A program made the translations under genes and the position numbers. The notes below the pieces were generated by a model. The model had not been told where the DNA came from and ran no database searches. It worked only from the letters and a program-made list of their open reading frames with translations. From Parabacteroides chongii (GTDB taxonomy: Bacteria; Bacteroidota; Bacteroidia; Bacteroidales; Tannerellaceae), in contig NZ_CP120849.1 in NCBI RefSeq assembly GCF_029581355.1, positions 3,566,501 to 3,630,500 of the forward strand: 64,000 nucleotides of DNA, in the 5' to 3' direction. Shown piece by piece: positions 41,440 to 49,205 of this stretch; positions within the stretch are counted from its first letter, which is position 1; each line of letters opens with the position of its first letter.

Positions 41440-42624
41440 ATGTCAACTAATTCAATGCCAGTAGTTTTACTTCCAATTAAGGGGGAAGTGACAAAAGCAG
41501 AAATCATCATTTCGCTTTGTTTTTTCTTGTCTTTCATCTTCTCCTTATTCGTGCTTCCCCGTATACTTATTATATCCAAACGAAAATTGTTGTATGATAA
41601 TCCGGATGCCCGTAAAAGTCATTCGGAGGCTATTCCGCGTTTAGGTGGTTTAGTTTTTATCCCGTCGGTACTGATCGCATTATCATTTTCGACAGCTTTC
41701 CGTTTTCTGATTGATTTTCCTTTTAATGCCTCTCTGACTGGATATACTTTATTAGAATTATTGTTTCTGATAGCGGGAAGTTTGTTCCTCTATTTAGTCG
41801 GAGTGAAAGATGATTTGATTGGTGTGCGTTACCATAAAAAGTTTGTGGCACAATTTTTAGTCGCATTTCTGTTTCCAATGTCCGGTTTGTATATAAATAA
41901 TATGTATGGGATATTCGGAGTATACGAAGTTCCGGCTCTGATCGGTGTTCCATTTACGATTGTTATGGTTGTTTTTATAACCAATGCAGTTAATTTGATA
42001 GATGGTATAGACGGCTTGGCAGGGGGAGGAGGACTGGTTTCTTTTTTGACATTCGGTCTATTATATATACTCCGGCAGGAATGGATCTATTCCATGTTGG
42101 CTTTTGCTTTTGTGGGATGTTTGCTTCCGTTTATGTACTACAATATCTGGGGATCTGCCAAACATGGAACAAAATTGTTTATGGGGGATGCCGGTTCCTT
42201 GTCTCTCGGATATTTATTATCGTTTTTTGCCATCAAATACGCCATGTATATACCGGAGCATGGAATGGATAAATGTTGCCTGGTAATTCCGTTATCTCTT
42301 CTTTTTATACCGGTTTTCGACGCTTTTCGTGTGATGGTAGTTCGTTATTATCAACGTCATCCGTTGTTTCTTGCCGATCGTAATCATATTCATCATAAAT
42401 GTCTGGCAGCAGGATTGACTCATTTACAATCGACCTTGTTGTTAATAAGTTATATGATAATCATGCTGTTTGTGAATCTTAAATTCGCTCAAATGATGGA
42501 CCTGAATATTGTATTGATTATCAATATCCTGCTGGCCATTCTGATGAACTATATGCTAAATATGAAAATAAGACAGCGAAAAAGTGCGGGAGCAAAAGCC
42601 TTTGACCTCAAAATAATAAAATAA
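41440..42624 (+). CDS. WecA/MraY-like undecaprenyl-phosphate sugar-1-phosphate transferase
   Basis: 394 residues from the ATG at 41440 (MSTNSMPVVLL); the upstream TTG extension is not supported. A polytopic membrane protein with family motifs: NPDARKSHSEAIPRLGGLVF, VGVKDDLIGVRYHKKFVAQF, NAVNLIDGIDGLAGG, FMGDAGSLSLGYLL, and the cytoplasmic DRNHIHHKCLAAGL loop. It transfers HexNAc-1-P (or a related sugar) to undecaprenyl phosphate to start repeat-unit synthesis. First gene downstream of the invertible promoter, so its expression is probably phase-variable. Confidence 0.93.
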   Translation: MSTNSMPVVLLPIKGEVTKAEIIISLCFFLSFIFSLFVLPRILIISKRKLLYDNPDARKSHSEAIPRLGGLVFIPSVLIALSFSTAFRFLIDFPFNASLTGYTLLELLFLIAGSLFLYLVGVKDDLIGVRYHKKFVAQFLVAFLFPMSGLYINNMYGIFGVYEVPALIGVPFTIVMVVFITNAVNLIDGIDGLAGGGGLVSFLTFGLLYILRQEWIYSMLAFAFVGCLLPFMYYNIWGSAKHGTKLFMGDAGSLSLGYLLSFFAIKYAMYIPEHGMDKCCLVIPLSLLFIPVFDAFRVMVVRYYQRHPLFLADRNHIHHKCLAAGLTHLQSTLLLISYMIIMLFVNLKFAQMMDLNIVLIINILLAILMNYMLNMKIRQRKSAGAKAFDLKIIK

Positions 42625-42626
42625 AA

Positions 42627-43667
42627 ATGTATACGATTTTAGTTTTATATACGGAGTTGATGCCTTACAATGTGATTGTATTAAAGACTTTGGTCGAAAA
42701 AGGTTGTCGGGTACATGTGGTTTTATGGGATAAAAATAAAAAAACATCCTATTATCCTCCAGAGGAAAAAGGCATTACCAGGTATGATCGTTCTGCCTTT
42801 TTTGATACTAACCATCTTTATCTTTTTATTGAAAAGATATGTCCGGATTTGATTTGGACATCTGGTTGGATAGATCCTGTCTATAACGAAGTTTGTGCCC
42901 GTGTTCGTAAGAACTTTCATATTCCGATAGTGGCCGGTAGCGATACGCAATGGCGGGGTGGGAAACAATGGCTGAATGTTTTGACTGCTTCTTTTCGTCA
43001 TCGGAAATGGTTCAGTCATCTGTTCGTATCAGGTGAACCTCAGGTTTCGTATGCTTTGAAATTAGGCTTTCAACCTGAACAGATATTGATGCATAATTTA
43101 TCAGCGGATGTGGATCTGTTTCATCAGGTAGATACACAAGCTCATAAAGAAAAATATCCCCGGCGTTTATTATATATCGGTCGGTTTGCGAAAGTAAAAG
43201 GACTTCCTTTTTTACTGGAAGCCTGGAAATCTATATCGGATCGTAGGGGATGGAAGTTGACGCTGATTGGAAATGGACCGGAATATGCGAAATTACAAGG
43301 TTATCCGGATGTGGAAATCAAGGATTTTATGGCACAGAAGGAATTGATGAAAGAACTGGAACAATCCGGTGCTTTCATTTTACCTTCGGTATTTGAACAA
43401 TGGTCGTTAGTGATTCATGAGGCGGCCTGTGCAGGTCTTCCGATACTCGCCTCCGAGTGTTGTGGAGCAGTGAGTTGTTTTGTAAAAGATGGAGAGAACG
43501 GATTTTTATTTAAACCGGGAAACAGAAAATCCATTAGTCGGGTAATAGAGAAATTTATCTCTTTGCAGGAGTCAGAATGGCTGGAAATGGGAAGAGTTAG
43601 CAGGGAGCTGTCGGATCAAATAACTCCTACGATGGTAGCAAATACTATTTTATCTATATTGGAATGA
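42627..43667 (+). CDS. Glycosyltransferase, GT4/GT-B type
   Basis: A 346-residue cytoplasmic protein. The C-terminal GT4 domain is visible: RRLLYIGRFAKVKGLPFLLEAW, LTLIGNGPEYAKL, and the nucleotide-sugar motif PSVFEQWSLVIHEAACAGLPILASECCGAVSCFV (ExxxxG-type). It adds one sugar to the lipid-linked repeat unit; donor and acceptor unknown. It follows the WecA-like gene by 2 bp and overlaps the next gene by ATGA. Confidence 0.9.
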   Translation: MYTILVLYTELMPYNVIVLKTLVEKGCRVHVVLWDKNKKTSYYPPEEKGITRYDRSAFFDTNHLYLFIEKICPDLIWTSGWIDPVYNEVCARVRKNFHIPIVAGSDTQWRGGKQWLNVLTASFRHRKWFSHLFVSGEPQVSYALKLGFQPEQILMHNLSADVDLFHQVDTQAHKEKYPRRLLYIGRFAKVKGLPFLLEAWKSISDRRGWKLTLIGNGPEYAKLQGYPDVEIKDFMAQKELMKELEQSGAFILPSVFEQWSLVIHEAACAGLPILASECCGAVSCFVKDGENGFLFKPGNRKSISRVIEKFISLQESEWLEMGRVSRELSDQITPTMVANTILSILE

Positions 43668-44857
43668 CGACAGGTCGTTTAGATTTTATAGCGTATGCTC
43701 TGTTACCCTGCATCCTTCTGATGCATTTGACGAAGGCTATTCCTTTTTTACCTTCCTTACCCAATGCCATTTATTACGGAGGTTTTATCAGTGTCTTTGT
43801 ATGGCTTGTGTTACGTGGAGGTCTGGCTATATCATACAGATACTTCCTTTTTCTATTGGCTGCTCTTATTTCAATTTGGGTTAATGATATTCCGGCTTTC
43901 TTTAACGTTTGGTTTCGTTTCGTTGCTTTTTTATCTTTAATTCTGGCTGTGGGGCCTTTGGTGGTTAGTCCTTATCTGGCGGAATGGAGACGTTTAGCCT
44001 TCACATATGCATTAGTGCTGATCAGGTGGATTGTCTTGCTGTCATTTTTAGGCTGGTTATTCCGTTTGAATTTTGTACAGGGATATAGTGGTTTTAAAGG
44101 AATAGCCAATCAATCGATGTTGCTGGCTCCATTAAGTGGTATTTCTCTAATTTATAGTTTATACCGATTTTATTTCCAGTTCAGTCCTGTAAACCGGTGT
44201 AAAGAGATTGCGATGGCAGTCCTATCGGTTATAATCTTATTATTGGCGGGTTCTCGTTCAGCATTGGCTAGTAGTCTGTTAGCTTCCGCTTTTTTTTATA
44301 CCCGGGTTTATCGTCATCAGGTAACAAAATTGTGGAGGATTCTTTTTACTGTTTTGTGCCTGGCAGTTTTGACTTCTGCTATTTGGTGGCCTTATACGGA
44401 ACGGTTACGTGAAAAGATGACAAGTAGTAAAAAATCAGGAAGTTTAACCGGTTCGCGGGATAATTTATGGGATGACCGCATGAGAGAGTTTAAGGCTTTT
44501 CCTGTTTTTGGCGTTGGGTTTGCAACGATGAATATGGAGTATATAGAGACCGACAAAAAAGTAAACAAGGAAACGGGTACGGTAGAACCGGGAAGCGGAT
44601 GGCTTTTCCTGTTGTCTTCGATGGGAATTGTTGGTTTCTTGTCATTTTTTGTTCCATATATACATACTTTATATCTCTTGTTTAAAAGAGAATCGATAGG
44701 ACTGAATGAGTATTTTTTGGGGACATTACTGTTTATGTTTTTTTTCCATCTTTATTTTGAAGGATACCTGATCTCGGCAGGTTCCTATCTTTGCTTTTTT
44801 TTATGGCTGTTATTGTCCGAATGTGAGAGGATTACAAATAAAAATAAATTAATATGA
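43664..44857 (+). CDS. Wzy-like O-antigen/capsule polymerase
   Basis: A 397-residue protein with about ten hydrophobic segments and a large periplasmic loop (about 260-320, SGSLTGSRDNLWDDRMREFKAFPVFGVGFATM) of the O-antigen ligase/polymerase superfamily. The GSR and P..GVGF motifs are typical. It probably polymerises repeat units on the periplasmic side. A ligase (WaaL-type) role is possible, because the superfamilies overlap. Coupled to both neighbours by ATGA overlaps. Confidence 0.8.
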   Translation: MTTGRLDFIAYALLPCILLMHLTKAIPFLPSLPNAIYYGGFISVFVWLVLRGGLAISYRYFLFLLAALISIWVNDIPAFFNVWFRFVAFLSLILAVGPLVVSPYLAEWRRLAFTYALVLIRWIVLLSFLGWLFRLNFVQGYSGFKGIANQSMLLAPLSGISLIYSLYRFYFQFSPVNRCKEIAMAVLSVIILLLAGSRSALASSLLASAFFYTRVYRHQVTKLWRILFTVLCLAVLTSAIWWPYTERLREKMTSSKKSGSLTGSRDNLWDDRMREFKAFPVFGVGFATMNMEYIETDKKVNKETGTVEPGSGWLFLLSSMGIVGFLSFFVPYIHTLYLLFKRESIGLNEYFLGTLLFMFFFHLYFEGYLISAGSYLCFFLWLLLSECERITNKNKLI

Positions 44858-46584
44858 TACCATTGATACCTTTAGAAGTAAAGCGTTTGTACAAATTATT
44901 ACCACAGACCTACAGGCGACGTTTATGGGGAGTCAGTATTTCTGTTTTTATCATGGCTGTACTGGATTTATTGGGTACCGGAATTTTACTGCCGGTCTTA
45001 TTACTGGTCCTGAATGAAAAAATGGTGTTGGAGAATCATTATATGTCTTTACTTTATCATTGGATGGGATTTGGCAGTATTCATTCTTTTATCTTCTTTA
45101 TTTGTATCTTCGTTTTGCTATTTTCACTCGTTCGCGTATGCTTGTCGACTTGGTTACAATACAAACAAAATCAGCGATTATTTTCCATATCATCCTATCT
45201 TTCTATCCGGTTGTACCGCTATTATTATTCAAAAGGATATTTGTATATCAAACAGAATAATAGTCACAAATTGATTAACCAGGTAAATGGTATTGCAAAT
45301 AATTTAATTCAGGGTTATTTTGTCCCTTTTTCACAATTGACTTGTGAGATACTTGTTATGTGTTCTATTTTGATCGGACTGATCTCTTTCAATGTATATG
45401 TTTTTCTGCTGGTAATATTGACTTTTGTTCCGATAACATTGACTTATTACCGTTATTCCCGTTCACGGATAAAAGAATATGGTAGAAAACTTTACTTATT
45501 GATTCCTCAAAAAGGGAAGTTATTGCAACAAACATTTGTCGGATTTACAGATTTGGAAATGAGCAATACTTTCCCACAAAGCTTGGAACGTTTCTCCGAT
45601 TTACTGAAGGAGCAAAACAGGCTGTCTGTTCGTAATTTGTTATTGAATAATTCTTTACAAAAGGTACTGGAGATTGCCATTGTCAGTTCGGTAGTCGTTT
45701 TAATCGTGGCTACACAATTGTTTGAATTTCCTGCATTAGGTCTGATTGTAGGTGTATTTGCCATTGCCGTTTATCGGGTGCTTCCCGGTATTGTGAAAAG
45801 TACCGGATGTATTTTCCAGATGAGGGGTAATCTGTTTGCATTCGATATCATCTCCGATCTCGAATCAGAACCACAAGCGGAGGAGGGGGGCGAACAGTCT
45901 CCGATCGAGTTTAAAGAGTCGATAACTATTCGTAATCTTAGTTTTTCGTATAGTAAGGAAAAGCAGATATTTAACGACTACTCTCTGAATATTCAAAAAG
46001 GAGATTTTGTCGGTTTCCGGGGAGAATCGGGTTGTGGTAAATCCACTTTATTTCATCTGATATTGGGCTTTTTGAAACCTGACTCCGGGGGAATTTATAT
46101 CGATGGAATTGAGTTGTCAGTGGATAAATTGTCAGCATGGCGTAGTAAAATAGGATATGTGTCGCAGCAATTATTTATGGTGGAAGGCTCATTACTCGAT
46201 AATATCATCATGGGTTCTGAAGAATGCAATAACATGGAAAGGGTAAAACAGGTATTACACCTTGCTTCGCTGGATAGTTTTGTAGCAACTCTTCCGGAAG
46301 GTGTTTTTACGTCGGTAGGCGAGGGAGGAAGCTTGTTGTCCGGAGGACAACGCCAGCGCTTAGGAATAGCCCGTGCGTTGTATAAAAGAGCTGAGATATT
46401 GATGTTCGATGAAGCAACCTCTTCATTGGATGAAGCGACTGAACACCTTATCAATGATTCGATTGTCCGGTTATCGGAAGAATGTCCCGGGCTTACACTC
46501 CTGGTTATTTCTCATCGTCCGGAATCGTTGGCTGTATGTCGTAGGATAGTGGATATTTGTAATCTGCAACAACATGAAAAATAA
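44854..46584 (+). CDS. ABC transporter (fused permease-ATPase), PglK/MsbA-like flippase
   Basis: A 576-residue half-transporter. The N-terminal transmembrane domain (about 20-310) has six hydrophobic helices. The C-terminal nucleotide-binding domain has Walker A GESGCGKST from residue 390, signature LSGGQRQRLGIARAL, Walker B ILMFDEATSSLDEAT and an ISHRPES switch. By context it flips lipid-linked oligosaccharide, like PglK of Campylobacter, in place of a Wzx gene, none of which is seen here. Overlaps the polymerase gene by 4 bp. Confidence 0.9.
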   Translation: MIPLIPLEVKRLYKLLPQTYRRRLWGVSISVFIMAVLDLLGTGILLPVLLLVLNEKMVLENHYMSLLYHWMGFGSIHSFIFFICIFVLLFSLVRVCLSTWLQYKQNQRLFSISSYLSIRLYRYYYSKGYLYIKQNNSHKLINQVNGIANNLIQGYFVPFSQLTCEILVMCSILIGLISFNVYVFLLVILTFVPITLTYYRYSRSRIKEYGRKLYLLIPQKGKLLQQTFVGFTDLEMSNTFPQSLERFSDLLKEQNRLSVRNLLLNNSLQKVLEIAIVSSVVVLIVATQLFEFPALGLIVGVFAIAVYRVLPGIVKSTGCIFQMRGNLFAFDIISDLESEPQAEEGGEQSPIEFKESITIRNLSFSYSKEKQIFNDYSLNIQKGDFVGFRGESGCGKSTLFHLILGFLKPDSGGIYIDGIELSVDKLSAWRSKIGYVSQQLFMVEGSLLDNIIMGSEECNNMERVKQVLHLASLDSFVATLPEGVFTSVGEGGSLLSGGQRQRLGIARALYKRAEILMFDEATSSLDEATEHLINDSIVRLSEECPGLTLLVISHRPESLAVCRRIVDICNLQQHEK

Positions 46585-46593
46585 ATACGAAAG

Positions 46594-47355
46594 ATGGATC
46601 GTTTAAAGACTTATGTGATCAATTTGCCAAAAGATCAGGACCGTAGGGAAAGTATATTGAAAGAAACGGCGCAGTTTCCCTGGTTGGATATTGAAATGAT
46701 CGAGGCTGTTTATGGGAAAGAACTATCGGATGAAGAAAAAAATACTTTGTTTGATGGTAAGAAATGTGCCCAATACTACGGACGTGTAGTGTTACCGGGG
46801 GAAATAGGTTGTACATTGAGTCATCAATTATGCTATAAGCATTTATTGGAAACGGACTTCGACTACGCTCTCATATTGGAGGATGATGTACATTTTGTCA
46901 ACGACAAAATAACGGAACAATTTCTGAAGTCCGTGAATGATTTAATGAACAATCCTATCCCTCGGGTTTTACTATTACATGCTTCTTTTGAATATATCGG
47001 TGAAAAGAAACAGTTTTGTGAGAATTATAGTGTTTGTTGCATTTATAATGCTCTCTCTACTATGGGATATCTGATCAATAAGAATGCAGCTCGTCTATTG
47101 TTACGTGAGGAAATTCCTTATTGGGTTGCAGATGATTGGTTTCTTTTCAAAAGTTGGGGGATTAATATCTATTCTTTATATCCATCTGTAGTCGTACAGC
47201 AAAGTGATAAATTGAAATCATCTATTATGGAAGAACAGCGTGAGAGTAAGAAAAGGATTTTTCCTCATTCCTGGATTGAATGTCGTTTGGCTTATAACAA
47301 AATAAGTTATCTGATTCAAAAAAGAATTGGCATAATTAAAAGTATGCATCGTTGA
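46594..47355 (+). CDS. Glycosyltransferase family 25
   Basis: A 253-residue protein with GT25 features: YVINLPKDQDRRESIL at the N-terminus, GEIGCTLSHQLCYKHLL, and the LILEDDVHF metal/donor motif. GT25 members (such as the LOS galactosyltransferases) add a hexose to surface glycans. Last gene of the first glycan block; the convergent lysis-like module follows within 43 bp. Confidence 0.92.
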   Translation: MDRLKTYVINLPKDQDRRESILKETAQFPWLDIEMIEAVYGKELSDEEKNTLFDGKKCAQYYGRVVLPGEIGCTLSHQLCYKHLLETDFDYALILEDDVHFVNDKITEQFLKSVNDLMNNPIPRVLLLHASFEYIGEKKQFCENYSVCCIYNALSTMGYLINKNAARLLLREEIPYWVADDWFLFKSWGINIYSLYPSVVVQQSDKLKSSIMEEQRESKKRIFPHSWIECRLAYNKISYLIQKRIGIIKSMHR

Positions 47356-47398
47356 ATTAGAAAAATGAGACGCAGAAGTGCTCTGCGTCTCAAAATAA

Positions 47399-47665
47399 TT
47401 AGCTGAACAGCTTTGTAAGATATCCGCTCAATGCACAAACGATCAAGGCCCATCCCATTAGGTTTTCGGTGGTAGGGGAGTTCGGCGATGAAATGAGAGT
47501 ATCGCTCCGATGGCTGCCAGGGCTACTTCCGTATTCTTTTGGAGAACTGCCAGTATCGCCACTATCGTCAGCAGGAGGGTACCCAGGTTTATGTTTTCCT
47601 TTGCCCCGAAAAAACATCCGGGCAATGGTTGTCAGAAAATTAAGTACGGCTTCAAGATATTTCAT
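47399..47665 (-). pseudogene. Small membrane (holin-like) gene, apparently frameshifted
   Basis: The open frame encodes 88 residues: a hydrophobic start (MKYLEAVLNFLTTIARMFF), a Pro/Ser/Gly-rich middle without structure, and a hydrophobic end (LMGWALIVCALSGYLTKLF). In the +1 frame the middle reads as an excellent membrane segment (INLGTLLLTIVAILAVLQKN, then TEVALAAIGAILS). Removing one T from the T6 run (A6 at 47609-47614 on the plus strand) joins MFF directly to GAKENINLG. A second indel near 47490 would rejoin the C-terminal segment. This suggests a small two- or three-helix membrane protein broken by slippage, or programmed frameshifting. Partner of the GH73 gene. Confidence 0.5.
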
Positions 47666-48122
47666 GTTGGATAGTATTTTGTATGTATTGACTGATTGAT
47701 ATGAGCAATTGCCGATAAGTTTCGCGGTTGTCGCCGTTTACTTCGCTGATGTAGCGGCTGTAAGCGATCTCTTTGGCATAAGCCTCCGGATGATAGCTGA
47801 TAGAAGCGGCTGTTGAATAAACGGTACGGATCAACCGGGCAAAATCGAAGAAACTCTGTTCATCCGATTCATAGATACGAAACTGCAGGTGAGAGATTCC
47901 GCCATCTTCAATCTTAGGTGTTTTAGCACCTTTCCAGTAAAGTGACGGTTGACCGTATCCGGTAAGTCCGAAAAAATTATGATTGATTTTACAAAGAGCA
48001 CTTTCTCCCCAACCGCTTTCAATAGCAGCTTGGGCGAGGATAACGACCGGATTCAGTTTGTAATGTTCCCCGGCTGCCTGGGCAGCCGGAAGGAACTTTT
48101 GGATAAACTCTTTTTTATGCAT
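47652..48122 (-). CDS. Glucosaminidase (GH73-like peptidoglycan hydrolase)
   Basis: A 156-residue single-domain protein with the GH73 signature AQAAIESGWGESAL (catalytic Glu in ESGWG), NHNFFGLTGYGQPS and YRQLLISISQYIQ. It cleaves the glycan backbone of peptidoglycan. There is no signal peptide, so export would need a holin-like partner, which fits the small membrane gene just downstream. It lies 9 bp after the HU-domain gene. Endolysin-type role is an inference. Confidence 0.88.
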   Translation of the reverse strand: MHKKEFIQKFLPAAQAAGEHYKLNPVVILAQAAIESGWGESALCKINHNFFGLTGYGQPSLYWKGAKTPKIEDGGISHLQFRIYESDEQSFFDFARLIRTVYSTAASISYHPEAYAKEIAYSRYISEVNGDNRETYRQLLISISQYIQNTIQHEIS

Positions 48123-48130
48123 ATCGCAGC

Positions 48131-48577
48131 CTATTCGATAACCGGTCTGTCGTCATCGGGTGTGGAAGACGATTTTTCAGAGGATAACGGTTTGATTTCT
48201 TCGTACGTAGCATTCTTGCGAATGTCGCTTAACATAGTACCCGGAACATATACGATACGTGCGTTTTTGAAAAGAGAGGTGTTGAACTCTTCCTCTGTGG
48301 CAGTCCCTTTACTACCGGCTACCATGCGGAAGTTACCCAGGCGACCCATCTGGATGATATCGCCCTCTTCGAGTCGCTCCTGCATAACGGAGAGAAGACC
48401 TTCGACAACTAACATGACATCACCGATAAAAGCAGTGCTTCGCATGGCGATCATCTCACAGAGTTTTTGGAAACTGACTTTTTTCAAAGCCCTGACTTGT
48501 CCGTAATAGAGCTGAGCGCCTTTGGCAGCATCTTTACTCATATCGGGACGTTTGACTAGATGGAAACTTAAAGACAT
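48131..48577 (-). CDS. HU-family DNA-binding protein (HU-HIG type)
   Basis: 148 residues from the ATG at 48577 (MSLSFHLVKRPDMSKDAAKGAQ); the longer frame to 48670 overlaps the promoter. HU-like region (FQKLCEMIAMRSTAFIGDVMLVVEGLLSVMQERLEEGDIIQMGRLGNFRM) with an acidic/Ser-rich tail. A paralogue, by family, of the HU-winged-helix protein at 15742. HU-HIG proteins of this type commonly accompany Bacteroidales polysaccharide loci. Likely binds DNA; target unknown. Confidence 0.87.
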   Translation of the reverse strand: MSLSFHLVKRPDMSKDAAKGAQLYYGQVRALKKVSFQKLCEMIAMRSTAFIGDVMLVVEGLLSVMQERLEEGDIIQMGRLGNFRMVAGSKGTATEEEFNTSLFKNARIVYVPGTMLSDIRKNATYEEIKPLSSEKSSSTPDDDRPVIE

Positions 48578-48672
48578 GATGACTAAATTTTTAATTGAAC
48601 AATGTGCCAATATGCCGATGGAGATAGTCCGGAAGCGATTGGCGGTTGATTGATTGGTTATCGATAACAATT

Positions 48673-48680
48673 CAAAGGTA
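48673..48680 (-). promoter_or_regulatory. -7 element for the HU-GH73 unit (TACCTTTG)
   Basis: Exact TAnnTTTG on the minus strand, about 95 bp upstream of the HU start. GGTTACCGGTT lies just upstream at 48699-48709. Confidence 0.5.
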
Positions 48681-48856
48681 CGATAGCGGGGAGGGGTGGT
48701 TACCGGTTAGGAACAGTTCTGAATAGATAGCAGTAAATAAAATGAAATATGATTGTTTATTTGTTGAAATTCAATGAAATAAGGAAGCGCTTCTCTTGCT
48801 TATATGGTATTTTTTTCGTTACTTTATAATATATAAATCAATAAAAAAGTACCCCT

Positions 48857-49099
48857 ATGAGCAGAAATAATTATCCGGAAGACGAAAAGATACCGGTAAA
48901 GAGTTATGGCTTTACAGAATTAGGATTGTTATATAATCCGGATTTGCAGCCGGCATCGGCAGCCCAGTCATTAAAACGTTGGATCAACCATAATACACAG
49001 TTGGCAGCTGCTCTCATAGAAACCGGCTGGTGTAAAGGTCAACGTAAGTTTACTCCGCTACAGACCGGACTGATCTTTCGCTTCTTGGGAGAACCCTGA
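48857..49099 (+). CDS. DUF4248 protein
   Basis: An 80-residue protein (IPVKSYGFTELGLLYNPDLQPASAAQSLKRWINHN, then QRKFTPLQTGLIFRFLGEP) matching DUF4248, a small family found almost only in Bacteroidales and usually near HU-HIG and amidase genes. It is probably helical with a possible DNA-binding surface. Divergent from the HU-GH73 unit. Function unknown. Confidence 0.85.
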   Translation: MSRNNYPEDEKIPVKSYGFTELGLLYNPDLQPASAAQSLKRWINHNTQLAAALIETGWCKGQRKFTPLQTGLIFRFLGEP

Positions 49100-49157
49100 G
49101 AATTGAAAATAGAGAGTTGAAAATTGAGAATTGAAGAGTGCTTTCGGGGGAATTAAT

Positions 49158-49165
49158 TATCTTTG
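49158..49165 (+). promoter_or_regulatory. -7 element for the AAA-nuclease gene (TATCTTTG)
   Basis: Exact TAnnTTTG 40 bp before the ATG at 49206. The -33 box is not clear. Just upstream is a short A/T-rich direct repeat (GAATTGAAAAT units, 49099-49135). Confidence 0.5.
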
Positions 49166-49205
49166 TATAATCCTTACCGGAAGGAATAGATCGAATTAAA
49201 TAAAT

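Noticed and set aside
47469..47699. 76-codon plus-strand ORF over the small membrane gene
   Set aside because: No domain, and it is antisense to a module whose three genes run on the minus strand with short spacing.
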